This document shows, one piece after another, positions 34,676 through 43,334 of a stretch of 64,000 nucleotides of DNA. Under the pieces are notes generated by a model. The model saw nothing but the letters and a program-made list of their open reading frames with translations, ran no database searches and had not been told where the DNA came from. Position 1 is the stretch's first letter. Every line of letters begins with the position of its first letter. A program made the position numbers and the translations under genes. This DNA comes from Clostridia bacterium (GTDB lineage Bacteria > Bacillota > Clostridia > Oscillospirales > CAG-272): the NCBI GenBank assembly GCA_017631855.1, contig JAGBSP010000020.1:1-64000 (forward strand), written 5' to 3'.

Positions 34676-36050
34676 AGTAAATGCACCACTCGATCCCGGC
34701 TTTATGCCGATGGCGGTTGTATACCGCGATTTCGAAGCAGCAGTCAAGGCTGAGGGCGGAGAGAAGCTGACGATCGGACTGGAGAGAAACAACGGTCTTG
34801 TTTCCGTATTTACCGTTGAGGTATTTAAGGAAGGCACGGGCCACGACGCAGAGAACCACGACTTTGTTGAAAGAATCGTCAAGTCGCTTCTTTGGATGCG
34901 CGGCGGTTATAAGGTCATCATCGCAGGCTCGAAGCTGATCGCAGATCAGATCAAGGCAGACTATTCCGAGGGCGGAATCCGCGCGTTCGACAGCGAATTT
35001 ATGTCGGGCGTATTCGAGGCTCCGTTTGAGGTCATCCACGTTCCTTTCGCAGAGGCTCCCGTAGCAAACGAAACGGCAGCTCCTGTCGGAAGACATCTCG
35101 ACGGTTGCCGCATCGGCTTTGATGCAGGCGGAAGTGACCGTAAGGTCAGTGCTGTCGTTGAGGGCGAGGCTACATATTCTGAAGAAGTCGTTTGGTTCCC
35201 CAAACTCCAGAATGATCCCCAGTATCACTATGAGGGAATTATGGACGCAATGAAGACGGCGGCGTCCAAGATGCCCAGAGTAGATGCCATCGGTGTATCC
35301 ACCGCAGGCGTTGTCATCGGAAACCGCATTATGACCTCTTCGCTCTTCCTGAAGGTAAAGAACGAGAATCCCGAAGCATTCGAGAAGGTCGTTAAGAATA
35401 TTTACACCGATATCGCAAAAGAGCTTGGCGACGTTCCGATCGAGGTTGCAAACGACGGTGACGTTACCGCACTCGCAGGCGCAATGGATCTTGGTGACAC
35501 CAACGTTCTCGGTGTTGCAATGGGAACCAGTGAGGCAGGCGGATACGTTGACGGCAACGGCAACATCACGGGCTGGCTCAACGAGCTTGCGTTCGTACCC
35601 GCAGACTTCAATAAAGAGGCAATGCTTGACGAGTGGTCGGGCGACTATGGTTGCGGTGTCAAGTACTTCTCGCAGGACGCAGTTATCAAGCTTGCTCCCG
35701 CCGCAGGAATTGAGCTTGATGCAAACGCATCTCCCGCAGAGAAGCTGAAGGTCGTTCAGGGCCTGATGGCACAGGGCGACGAGCGCGCAGCAAAGATCTA
35801 CGAAACCATCGGTGCATATTTCGGATATGCAGTTGCTTATTACGCAATTTTCTACGATATCAAGCACGTTCTCCTGATGGGACGCGTATCCTCGGGTGAG
35901 GGCGGATGCATTCTTCACAGAAATGCACAGAAGGTTCTCGCAGAGGAATTCCCCGAGCTCGCAGAGAAGATCACCATTCATCTTCCCGACGAGAGCAGCC
36001 GCCGCGTCGGTCAGTCGATCGCAGCGGCAAGCCTTCCCAAGATCAATTAA
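34665..36050 (+). CDS. ROK-family protein next to nagA (putative sugar kinase)
   Basis: A 461-residue protein with a ROK/ASKHA fold in the C-terminal two thirds. The nucleotide-binding GFDAGGSDRKVSA begins near 149, GVSTAGVVIGN follows, the IEVANDGDVTALAGA segment carries the catalytic-type Asp, and GVAMGTSEAGGYVDGNG follows near 286. The N-terminal 140 residues are not a HTH and are not recognised. It overlaps nagA by 11 bases, suggesting translational coupling and a role in amino-sugar phosphorylation. The substrate (GlcNAc, ManNAc or glucose) is not decided by sequence, and the usual ROK zinc-binding CxCGxxGC motif is absent (only DYGCGVKYF is seen). Confidence 0.75.
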   Translation: MKLKVNAPLDPGFMPMAVVYRDFEAAVKAEGGEKLTIGLERNNGLVSVFTVEVFKEGTGHDAENHDFVERIVKSLLWMRGGYKVIIAGSKLIADQIKADYSEGGIRAFDSEFMSGVFEAPFEVIHVPFAEAPVANETAAPVGRHLDGCRIGFDAGGSDRKVSAVVEGEATYSEEVVWFPKLQNDPQYHYEGIMDAMKTAASKMPRVDAIGVSTAGVVIGNRIMTSSLFLKVKNENPEAFEKVVKNIYTDIAKELGDVPIEVANDGDVTALAGAMDLGDTNVLGVAMGTSEAGGYVDGNGNITGWLNELAFVPADFNKEAMLDEWSGDYGCGVKYFSQDAVIKLAPAAGIELDANASPAEKLKVVQGLMAQGDERAAKIYETIGAYFGYAVAYYAIFYDIKHVLLMGRVSSGEGGCILHRNAQKVLAEEFPELAEKITIHLPDESSRRVGQSIAAASLPKIN

Positions 36051-36067
36051 TCAATCGAACGATCATA

Positions 36068-36113
36068 AAAGAATCGACAAGCTCCTCTTGGGGCTTGTCG
36101 ATTCTTTCATTTT
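36068..36113 (+). terminator. Terminator after the ROK gene
   Basis: A 15-bp perfect stem (36068-36082 with 36093-36107) is followed by CATTTTA. Confidence 0.85.
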
Positions 36114-36174
36114 AGGTTTTTTTCCCCACTTTGGGCAAAAAAATGCCCTTTTAAAAAAACTTTTCCCCACCGTA

Positions 36175-36203
36175 TTGACATCGATTTTTCGGTGTGATAT
36201 ACT
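36175..36203 (+). promoter_or_regulatory. Promoter of the lipoprotein gene
   Basis: TTGACA (36175-36180) and TATACT (36198-36203), 17-base spacer, about 30 nt upstream of the start codon. Confidence 0.85.
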
Positions 36204-36234
36204 CAAATTGTAAAAACAAAAAAGGGGAAGTATG

Positions 36235-37701
36235 ATGAAAAAATTGATTGCTGTTTTCTTGTGTCTGATGACCGTATTTTCTTTGGTTGCTTGTAGTAAC
36301 GAAGAGCATAGCTCCGAATGGGAAACCGACCCCGTGACCGAAGCAAGCAAACAAAACGAACCAAAGGAAGAGCAATCCTCATCTCCTAAGGTGTATTTCA
36401 AGCTCGAACTGAAGGATCTTGGCTTCTATTACGAGATCTACGACAAGCAGGGAAATGTCGTGCTTGCCAAGGAGACGATGCGCCCCACCGAAATTACGAT
36501 GCTTGGCGAGTCGATCGTGGATATTGAGATCGCAATGGGAACGGGACTTGCGTTCCATACCTATTATGACGTCGAGGGAAACCGCTTCTCCGAGGAATAC
36601 AGCTACGTGGTTGCGGCATCGGGCAACCTTGTGGCATACATCGATGCGCCGATGAAGGATCCCCTACAGCACCGCAAGCTGGTGGTCAGAGATATCTTTG
36701 ATAAAACCGTATTTTATAAGTCATTTTCCTTGGATTTCTCCGAAACAATACCCGATATGCCAATCGAATCGGCAAGCTTTACCGAGGGAGAAGCCGAGCT
36801 TGAGGTCGTGTATTGGAGCGAACGTCCCGCAACCACGCACTCAATCACGATTCCGATTCGTCGCAATGCGTCCGAAGGCGAAAAATTATCCGAAGAAGAG
36901 CGGGCAATGAAGGCGTACGAGGAAGCACTGAACGGCAAAATCAACCTGTATGACCCCGTTGTTCAGGATTACAGCCTCTTGAAAGATTTCAAAACTCCCT
37001 ACAATCAAATCCCACTTTGCGAAGCGGGAAGTCTGGGATACGCATACGTAGATTTGGACGGAGATATGAGCAATGAGCTCGTTATCGATTGCGGGGATAC
37101 CCTGATCCTGCGTTATTACGAGGGCAGTGTTTGCGTGTATTCGTTTACGTTCAGAAGCTTGTATGACTTACAAACCGATGGCTCGTATGCTTGGAATCAC
37201 ACAGGATCGAATTTTGAATACGGAGAAAGCCAAATTACGTTTGACGGCGAGGAACTGAAAACAAAGGAGCTTTACCGTATCGTCAACGACGGAGAGCCGA
37301 ACGCTGAATATTATATCGAAGGAAAGCAGGTAACCGAGGAAGAGTTATTAGAATATATCGAAGCCCATCCCAAAACCAAGGTCAAATTTGCACCGCTGGA
37401 AGTATCGTGGCTGAATAAAATTTCACGCACCGAAGCCTTGCAGATTGCCGCCGACTATTGGCAGATCGAAGATGGCGACGTAGATTATGCGGCAGGCAAA
37501 AAAAATGTTTGTCGGATTACTCTCATCGATACCACAAGCTATCATAAAAATGTTTATCATATTGCACATCAAGATGAAATCTATCGTAGAAATGAACTCG
37601 ATCAGTATACGTTCTCATCGCTTGAAACCACAAGTCAAATCTATGTAGATGCGACAACAGGCGAGTGCATTCCCTACGGGGAGCCCGACGGAAAAGGCTA
37701 A
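36235..37701 (+). CDS. Secreted lipoprotein of unknown function
   Basis: A 488-residue protein with a lipoprotein signal peptide: MKKLIAVFLCLMTVF then LVAC, with lipidated Cys at 20. A Ser/Glu-rich linker follows. The middle contains a Ca-loop-like YVDLDGDMSNELVID segment (about 277-291). The C-terminal 90 residues (ISRTEALQIAADYWQ, then QIYVDATTGECIPYG) look like a PepSY-type module by pattern. An ATG 3 nt upstream (36232) is also possible, but 36235 has better spacing from AAGGGG. It is flanked by its own promoter and a bidirectional terminator. Function is not recognised. Confidence 0.75.
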   Translation: MKKLIAVFLCLMTVFSLVACSNEEHSSEWETDPVTEASKQNEPKEEQSSSPKVYFKLELKDLGFYYEIYDKQGNVVLAKETMRPTEITMLGESIVDIEIAMGTGLAFHTYYDVEGNRFSEEYSYVVAASGNLVAYIDAPMKDPLQHRKLVVRDIFDKTVFYKSFSLDFSETIPDMPIESASFTEGEAELEVVYWSERPATTHSITIPIRRNASEGEKLSEEERAMKAYEEALNGKINLYDPVVQDYSLLKDFKTPYNQIPLCEAGSLGYAYVDLDGDMSNELVIDCGDTLILRYYEGSVCVYSFTFRSLYDLQTDGSYAWNHTGSNFEYGESQITFDGEELKTKELYRIVNDGEPNAEYYIEGKQVTEEELLEYIEAHPKTKVKFAPLEVSWLNKISRTEALQIAADYWQIEDGDVDYAAGKKNVCRITLIDTTSYHKNVYHIAHQDEIYRRNELDQYTFSSLETTSQIYVDATTGECIPYGEPDGKG

Positions 37702-37705
37702 AAAC

Positions 37706-37736
37706 ACAGCCGTGAAAGCATTGCTTTCACGGCTGT
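37706..37736. terminator. Bidirectional terminator between convergent genes
   Basis: A 14-bp perfect stem (37706-37719 with 37723-37736) lies between the lipoprotein stop (37701) and the aldo/keto reductase stop (37744) of the opposite strand. Confidence 0.85.
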
Positions 37737-37743
37737 ACTGTCT

Positions 37744-38739
37744 TTATAGAGAAATCTCGTCAATCCTTCTCAGCTCCTCGTCGGAGAAGGGAGCGGAGTG
37801 AATCGCCTTGAGATTATCAAGGATCTGGGAAGGCTTGGAAGCACCGACAAGAACGCTTGTGACGGCACTCTCACGCAGTACCCACGCAAGTGCCATCTGA
37901 GCCAGACTCTCGCCGCGCTCCTTGGCAATCTCATTGAGCGCGCGGATCTGTGCGAGTTTTTCCTCGGTGAGAATGTCCGCCTTGATCGAAACGCCGTTCA
38001 CGGCAATGCGGCTGTCCTCGGGAATTCCGCCGAGGTAACGGTCGGTCAAAAGTCCTTGTGCTAAGGGCGAGAAGACGATCACGCCCTTTTTTTCTTGTTT
38101 TGCCGCCGTGAGAAGTCCGTTGTTCTCTACCGTGCGGTCGAAGATTGAGTAGCGGTTCTGATTGATCACAAAGGGGCACTTCAGCTCGCGCAAAATGGCA
38201 GACGCGCGCAAAAGCAGCTCGCCGTCGTAGTTGGAAAGTCCCGCATAGAGCGCTTTTCCGCTCTTGACCGCCTGATTGAGTGCCCCCATCGTTTCTTCCA
38301 GAGGCGTGTTCGGGTCGGGACGGTGGTGGTAGAAGATATCCACGTAGTCAAGCTCAAGATGTCTAAGGCTCAGATCAAGGCTTGAGAGCAGCGATTTGCG
38401 ACTACCCCAGTTGCCGTACGGCCCTTCGCGCAAAAGATGTCCTGCTTTGGTGCTGATGATCATATCGTCGCGGTGCGCGCTCATTTCCTCGTGCAGAATT
38501 TTGCCGAAATTGACCTCGGCGCTGCCGGGAACGGGACGACCGTAGTTGTTGGCAAGGTCAAAATGCGTGATGCCGTGATCAAAAGCGGTAAAGCACATCT
38601 GTTTCATATTCTCAAAATCATTGACGACGCTGAAATTGTGCCAAAGTCCAAGAGATACGGCGGGGAGCATCAGACCGCTCTCGCCGCAAGGGTTGTATTT
38701 CATTTCGGAAAACCGTGTTTCAGAAGCAATATAAGCCAT
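37744..38739 (-). CDS. Aldo/keto reductase (YghZ/GpR-like)
   Basis: A 331-residue TIM-barrel aldo/keto reductase of the AKR14/Kv-beta-like group. The catalytic tetrad is visible: Asp in THFDLANNYG (near 60) and its Tyr, the Lys in IISTKAGH, and the His in IFYHHRPD. NNYGRPVPGSAEVNFG is close to the YghZ signature that reduces L-glyceraldehyde-3-phosphate and methylglyoxal; NADPH would bind near SVLVGASKPSQI. It is monocistronic, and its promoter lies right behind the terminator of the adjacent fumarate operon. The physiological substrate is inferred only from the subfamily. Confidence 0.88.
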   Translation of the reverse strand: MAYIASETRFSEMKYNPCGESGLMLPAVSLGLWHNFSVVNDFENMKQMCFTAFDHGITHFDLANNYGRPVPGSAEVNFGKILHEEMSAHRDDMIISTKAGHLLREGPYGNWGSRKSLLSSLDLSLRHLELDYVDIFYHHRPDPNTPLEETMGALNQAVKSGKALYAGLSNYDGELLLRASAILRELKCPFVINQNRYSIFDRTVENNGLLTAAKQEKKGVIVFSPLAQGLLTDRYLGGIPEDSRIAVNGVSIKADILTEEKLAQIRALNEIAKERGESLAQMALAWVLRESAVTSVLVGASKPSQILDNLKAIHSAPFSDEELRRIDEISL

Positions 38740-38771
38740 AAAAACTCCTTTTTGTCAAGCTTTGATACTTC

Positions 38772-38800
38772 ATTATACCACAAAAAATTTTTACCGTCAA
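38772..38800 (-). promoter_or_regulatory. Promoter of the aldo/keto reductase gene
   Basis: TTGACG (38795-38800) and TATAAT (38772-38777), 17-base spacer, on the minus strand. The -35 directly abuts the T-tract of the upstream terminator. Confidence 0.85.
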
Positions 38801-38801
38801 T

Positions 38802-38834
38802 AGAAAAAGCAGATCGGCATTGCCGATCTGCTTT
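38802..38834 (-). terminator. Terminator of the mdh-fum-hdr-frd operon
   Basis: A 13-bp perfect stem (38822-38834 with 38806-38818) is followed on the minus strand by a T-rich run. It lies 15 nt after the stop of the exporter gene. Confidence 0.88.
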
Positions 38835-38848
38835 GTGGTTTATAAAGC

Positions 38849-40111
38849 TTAGAACAAGATAATGAGGAACTGCGATACCAGCACCACCGCAATCAGTGCG
38901 ATCGGGTAGGTTGCCGCGTAAGCCGCAGCGACGTCCTCGGTCTTGGAAACACCGATCAGCGTTCCAAGTGCGGGAGTCGAGGTCATACCGCCCGTGATCG
39001 AGCCGAGGTTGTTGAGAAGGCTCAGCTTGAGCACGTACTTCGCGAAGAGGAATCCGATGATCATAGGAATGATCGTCATAATGATACCGTAGACAAAGTA
39101 CATCGGGTCGAAGTTCTCAACGAACTCTGCGCCGCCGGGGATACCCGCGCCAACGAGGAAGAGAACCAGACCAAGCTCGCGGAAGAGCTTGAGCGTGCCC
39201 TGCGTGGGCATCATATTGACTCTGCCGAAGCGGCCGAAATGACCGATGACCAAGCTGACCAGCAGACAACCGCCCGTGGTCGTCAGCGAGAAGCAAGTAC
39301 CGTCAAGACCTGCGGAAGAGAGCGGAATCTTGACCTGACCGATCAGCGTGCCGAGAATTGCGGCAAGCGAGAAAGCGGCAATACCCATGTGGTCAATATC
39401 AAAGAGCTTCTTTGCAAAAGGCTTTTTTGCCTCTTCTTCCTTGATGACGAGCTTTGCGCGTTCTGCATCCATATCTGCCTTCGAGAGCTTCGGAACGAGC
39501 TGAACGAAGAGAACGACGCCGATTACGCCGAAGATATACGCAATGCCGTGTCCAACCGATACAAGACCCTGAAGCGAAGGATCTACCGTTGCCTTAGCAG
39601 CGGAGAACGCGGGGGTCGAGGTCAGAGAGCCCGAAAGCAGACCGACGATCATCGCAACGAAGCCGTCCTGCGTTTCGATCGTAGCGCCGTAGCCGAGTAC
39701 CTCGCCAAGAGCGATACAACCCGCAGCGGCAAGACCGCCTGCGAGAATGATGATAAGACCAAGAAGAACGTAGGATTTGAAGTTGCGCTTGAAGTTTCCG
39801 AAGAACTTCGGACCTGCAATAAAGCCGACCGAGGTAACGACAAGAACAAGTCCAAGGCTTTCAATGAGCGAAAGACCTGCATTGAAATCATAAGGCTTTG
39901 CCGAGAAATCAAAGGTCAGCATACCAAGCTCATTGACGTGGAAGAAGAGTGCACCTGCGAGCAGTGCTATAATAAATACGCCTGCGTCGCCAAGGGAAAC
40001 GCCTTTGACGGTGATTCTGCCGAGGGCATAGCCCAGCATCAGAACCGAGAAAACGACGAACAGAAGCGTCGAAATGTTACTTACGGAAATGACTCCGCCA
40101 AAAAAACTCAT
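38849..40111 (-). CDS. AspT/SucE-like (AAEx family) membrane exporter
   Basis: A 420-residue polytopic membrane protein with about 10-11 hydrophobic segments and the family's internal duplication. The two halves carry the matching motifs LLSGSLTSTPAFSAAK (about 160-175) and GSITGGMTSTPALGTL (about 380-395). A charged cytosolic loop (KADMDAERAKLVIKEEE) separates them; there is no TrkA-C domain. The family includes aspartate:alanine antiporter AspT and the succinate exporter SucE. As the last gene of an operon encoding malate dehydrogenase, fumarase and fumarate reductase, export of succinate (or succinate/fumarate exchange) is the best guess. Confidence 0.8.
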   Translation of the reverse strand: MSFFGGVISVSNISTLLFVVFSVLMLGYALGRITVKGVSLGDAGVFIIALLAGALFFHVNELGMLTFDFSAKPYDFNAGLSLIESLGLVLVVTSVGFIAGPKFFGNFKRNFKSYVLLGLIIILAGGLAAAGCIALGEVLGYGATIETQDGFVAMIVGLLSGSLTSTPAFSAAKATVDPSLQGLVSVGHGIAYIFGVIGVVLFVQLVPKLSKADMDAERAKLVIKEEEAKKPFAKKLFDIDHMGIAAFSLAAILGTLIGQVKIPLSSAGLDGTCFSLTTTGGCLLVSLVIGHFGRFGRVNMMPTQGTLKLFRELGLVLFLVGAGIPGGAEFVENFDPMYFVYGIIMTIIPMIIGFLFAKYVLKLSLLNNLGSITGGMTSTPALGTLIGVSKTEDVAAAYAATYPIALIAVVLVSQFLIILF

Positions 40112-40132
40112 ACTGCGAACACTCCTTTTGAA

Positions 40133-41785
40133 TTATTTCATCAGCTTTGCATTCGGCTCGTCAAACATGGGATTGCCGTGCGTATAACGGGGAAGGAGCT
40201 TCGGCAAGACGGTATCGGTTACGATGCCTGCATCTGCCATTTCCTTCATAAAGTCCTCAACGTGAGAGAGGGAGAGCGTCTTGGGCGCATCGATCTTCTC
40301 GGCAGCCTCAGCCGCGTGAATACCTGCGTTACGACCGAATACGATGATGTCCAAGAGAGAGTTACCCATCAGTCTGTTCTCACCGTGGATACCGCCGACT
40401 GCCTCACCTGCGACGAAGAGGTTCTCAACGTCGGACATACCGTTGTCGGCAATCTTGATACCGCCGTTCTGGTAGTGGAGCGTGGGGTAGATCAGAATGG
40501 GCTGCTTACGCATATCGATGCCGTACTTCAGATACATACGCATCATTGCGGGAATTCTCTTTTCAATCGTGCCCTCACCGTGGATCTTTTCGATCATCGG
40601 AGAGTCAAGCCAGATACCCTTTCCACCGTTGAAGGTGTCAACACCCTTGCCGCGCTTGCACTCACGGATGACCGTGGAAGCACAAACGTCACGGGTTTCG
40701 AGAGGATACATAAACGCCTCACCGTCCGCATTGATCAGCTGAGCACCGATCGAACGAACCTTCTCGGTAACGAGTGCACCGAAGATCTGAGAGGGGTATG
40801 CCGCACCCGTGGGGTGGTACTGAAGAGTATAAGCATAGAGCAGAGGCGCGCCTGCACGGTAAGCCATAACAAGTCCGTCTGCCGTTGCGCCGTAGTGGTT
40901 CGAGGTCGGGAAGCCCTGATAGTGCATACGACCTGCACCGCCCGTAGCGATAACAACCGTCTTCGCGCGAGCAATGAGGATCTCCTGCGTTTCCATGTTC
41001 ATCAGCACGGCACCGGCAGCCTTGCCGTTCTCGTCCTTGATGATTTCGATTGCCGAGGTGAAGTCAACCACGGGGATTGCACGGTTCTGTACCTCGTCAC
41101 GAAGGACACGCATAATTTCCGCACCCGAGTAGTCCTTTGCGGCGTGCATACGCTTGCGCGAGGTTCCGCCACCGTGGGTGGTAACCATCGTGCCGTCTGC
41201 TTCCTTGTCGAACATAACGCCAAGGTCGTTGAGCCACTTGATACAAATGGGAGCGTCGTTAACGAGCTTGTAAACCAGCTCGGGAACGTTCTTGAAGTGA
41301 CCGCCGCCCATAACGTCGAGATAGTGCTGTGCGGGGCTGTCGTTCGGCTTATCCGCTGCCTGAATACCGCCCTCTGCCATCATCGTGTTGGCATCGCCGT
41401 GGCGAAGCTTGGTCACGATCATAACGTTTGCACCCTTCTCGTGTGCCATAATTGCCGCAGCAGAGCCAGCTCCGCCACCGCCGATGATCAGAACGTCAAC
41501 GTCGTAGTCAACCTTGGAAAGATCAATGTCAGCGGGGTTGACGCGGGGATTAGCCTGAAGAATTTCGGCAAGCTCGAGCGGAACCTTTTCACCCTTGTTC
41601 GGACCGATCGAAAGCTCGGCGAACTGGGATTTGATGTGGTCGGGGTGATTTTCGAGAAGAACCTGATCTTTTTCTTCTGCGGTCATACGGCGGGGATGAT
41701 TTCCTGCCAAGACCTGTGCGAGGCGCGCCTCACGGGTTGCTTCCACCTTCTTGATGGATTCTAACATTTCCTGTGTATAAGACAT
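40133..41785 (-). CDS. frdA: Soluble-type fumarate reductase flavoprotein subunit
   Basis: FrdA/SdhA family enzyme (550 residues) with an N-terminal extension of about 90 residues before the FAD loop IIGGGGAGSAAA (100-111). Active-site residues are in place: His324 in YHPTG, His437 in LHYQNGG and Arg471 in ENRLMGNSLLD. The position of the covalent FAD-binding His of membrane SDH/FRD (SHTxxAEGG) is Asn133 here (DANTMMAEGG), so FAD is probably non-covalent, as in soluble relatives. There is no membrane anchor gene nearby; partners are the adjacent FrdB-like protein and the Flx-Hdr proteins. Fumarate reduction is favoured over succinate oxidation by the operon context. NadB (aspartate oxidase) is less likely. 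Confidence 0.9.
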   Translation of the reverse strand: MSYTQEMLESIKKVEATREARLAQVLAGNHPRRMTAEEKDQVLLENHPDHIKSQFAELSIGPNKGEKVPLELAEILQANPRVNPADIDLSKVDYDVDVLIIGGGGAGSAAAIMAHEKGANVMIVTKLRHGDANTMMAEGGIQAADKPNDSPAQHYLDVMGGGHFKNVPELVYKLVNDAPICIKWLNDLGVMFDKEADGTMVTTHGGGTSRKRMHAAKDYSGAEIMRVLRDEVQNRAIPVVDFTSAIEIIKDENGKAAGAVLMNMETQEILIARAKTVVIATGGAGRMHYQGFPTSNHYGATADGLVMAYRAGAPLLYAYTLQYHPTGAAYPSQIFGALVTEKVRSIGAQLINADGEAFMYPLETRDVCASTVIRECKRGKGVDTFNGGKGIWLDSPMIEKIHGEGTIEKRIPAMMRMYLKYGIDMRKQPILIYPTLHYQNGGIKIADNGMSDVENLFVAGEAVGGIHGENRLMGNSLLDIIVFGRNAGIHAAEAAEKIDAPKTLSLSHVEDFMKEMADAGIVTDTVLPKLLPRYTHGNPMFDEPNAKLMK

Positions 41786-41799
41786 TTCCTGGCCCCTCC

Positions 41800-42474
41800 T
41801 TATTTCTCGAAATCACGGTTGTTGTACATTTCCTTGAGCTCCTCGGCAGTCTTCTTCATAATATCCTGAAGAGCTGCTTCGCAGTCGCCGCCTTCGATCT
41901 CGGCAACGCGTGCCAGAAGATGCTCGGTTTCGGGAGCGAGATACTTACCCGTCAGACGGCGGGCAAGGAGTCCAACCTGAGGATGCGTAATGCCTGCGGG
42001 GCAACGCGACGAGCAAACGCCGCACATCACGCAGTCAAAGGATTCCTCAGCGCACTTTTCGTACTCGCCTCTCTGAGCGTAAGCGATGTACTGCATAACG
42101 TTCAGATCCTGCGTGCACGCCTTGGTACAAGCGTTACAACCAACGCAAGCGTAGATCTCGGGGTAGAGCTGCATCATGATCTGCTCGGTGGGCTTGACCT
42201 TCTGAATGTCGTAGGGCTGCTTGACGAGCGGGAAGAAGGGCAGAGTAGCAATATACATATTGTCCTCAACCTTCGTCTGGCAAGCAAGGCAGGTCTTGAG
42301 CTCGCGCTCACCCTTAATGCGGTAGATCGTTGCACAAGCGCCGCAGAAGCCGCAACGGCAACCGACACCGCGTACCAGCTGATAGCCTGCGTATTCCATT
42401 GCGTTCATAATTGTCAGGCTTGCGGGTACTTCATATTTTTTACCGTAAAGGTAAATATTTACCATCTTTTCCAT
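41800..42474 (-). CDS. frdB: Fumarate reductase iron-sulfur subunit
   Basis: A 224-residue electron carrier of the SdhB/FrdB/TfrB family. The N-terminal [2Fe-2S] domain has the Cys cluster GCRCGFCGAC (about 38-47) and a later Cys in ELKTC. The C-terminal domain has CVGCNACTKAC and CVMCGVCSSRCP for two Fe-S clusters. Unlike methanogen TfrB it lacks a C-terminal HdrB-like CCG domain, but a separate HdrB is encoded upstream in the operon. It is expected to pass electrons to FrdA. It starts 26 nt after flxA and is followed 14 nt later by frdA. Confidence 0.9.
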   Translation of the reverse strand: MEKMVNIYLYGKKYEVPASLTIMNAMEYAGYQLVRGVGCRCGFCGACATIYRIKGERELKTCLACQTKVEDNMYIATLPFFPLVKQPYDIQKVKPTEQIMMQLYPEIYACVGCNACTKACTQDLNVMQYIAYAQRGEYEKCAEESFDCVMCGVCSSRCPAGITHPQVGLLARRLTGKYLAPETEHLLARVAEIEGGDCEAALQDIMKKTAEELKEMYNNRDFEK

Positions 42475-42500
42475 ATCGTTATTATCCCTTCTTTACCTTC

Positions 42501-43334
42501 TTAATATTCGTCGGGGAGCTCATCGATCTGATCGCAACGGAAGACAGGGCCGTCCTTGCAGACGTACTTTGCGCCAACGTTGCATCTGCCGCATTTTCCA
42601 ACGCCGCATTTCATGCGAAGCTCCAGAGTGGTGTAGACCTGCGTTTTGTCAAAGCCGATCTCCTGAAGACCTGCTAAGGTGAACTTGATCATAATGGGAG
42701 GACCGCAGAGAATTGCGATCTTGTCGGTCGAGAAGCCAAGCTCCTTGACGTAGTTGGGAACAAAGCCAACGTGACCGTCCCATTCAGGCTGCTCACGGTC
42801 GATCGTCAGATGGACCGAAACGCCTGCGTCCTTCGACCACTCCTCGATGATCTCACGGTAGTCTACGAGGTCCTGCATACTGCGAGAACCGTAAACGATA
42901 TCGATCTTACCGTAGCGATCACGGTAGTGACGGCAGTAGTTGATGACCGAGCGCAAGGGAGCAAGACCGATACCGCCCGCGATAAAGAGCATATCGTGTC
43001 CCGCAAACGCCGTGTCAACAGGGAATGCGTTTCCGTACGGACCGCGAATGGTGATCTGCTGACCAACCTCCATCGAGTGGAGCCATTCGGTCACACAACC
43101 GCACTTTTTAATGGAAAACTCCATATACTCGGTATTCGTGGGGGAAGAGGTGATCGAGAACATTGCCTCACCCACACCGGGGATCGAAAGCATCGCGCAC
43201 TGACCGGGCATATGGTCAAACGCCTTCTTACCGTCGGGAGTTACAACACGGAAGGTTTTTACGTCGGGGGTGTCGATACGGATATCGGTGACAACACCTA
43301 CGACGGGAATGAGAGTTTCCTTCATATCAACCAT
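42501..43334 (-). CDS. flxA: FAD/NAD(P)H-binding oxidoreductase subunit (FlxA-like)
   Basis: This 277-residue ferredoxin-NADP reductase-type protein resembles PyrK, sulfhydrogenase gamma and FlxA. An FAD-binding beta-barrel (GQCAMLSIPG, then FSITSSPT near 62) is followed by the NAD(P)-binding half with FIAGGIGLAPLRSV (near 115) and AILCGPPIMI. A C-terminal [2Fe-2S] cluster motif, CGVGKCGRC then VCKDGPVFRC, resembles that of dihydroorotate dehydrogenase B. It would take electrons from NADH and hand them to the Fe-S subunits. The reading frames of the Flx genes overlap here (8 bases with the preceding gene), indicating stoichiometric synthesis. Confidence 0.85.
   Translation of the reverse strand: MVDMKETLIPVVGVVTDIRIDTPDVKTFRVVTPDGKKAFDHMPGQCAMLSIPGVGEAMFSITSSPTNTEYMEFSIKKCGCVTEWLHSMEVGQQITIRGPYGNAFPVDTAFAGHDMLFIAGGIGLAPLRSVINYCRHYRDRYGKIDIVYGSRSMQDLVDYREIIEEWSKDAGVSVHLTIDREQPEWDGHVGFVPNYVKELGFSTDKIAILCGPPIMIKFTLAGLQEIGFDKTQVYTTLELRMKCGVGKCGRCNVGAKYVCKDGPVFRCDQIDELPDEY

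Noticed and set aside
39239-41764. 841-codon open frame on the plus strand
   Set aside because: It lies antisense to the exporter and frdA genes, which have clear family motifs; the frame is open because of codon bias in the opposite strand and has no ribosome site or recognisable domain.
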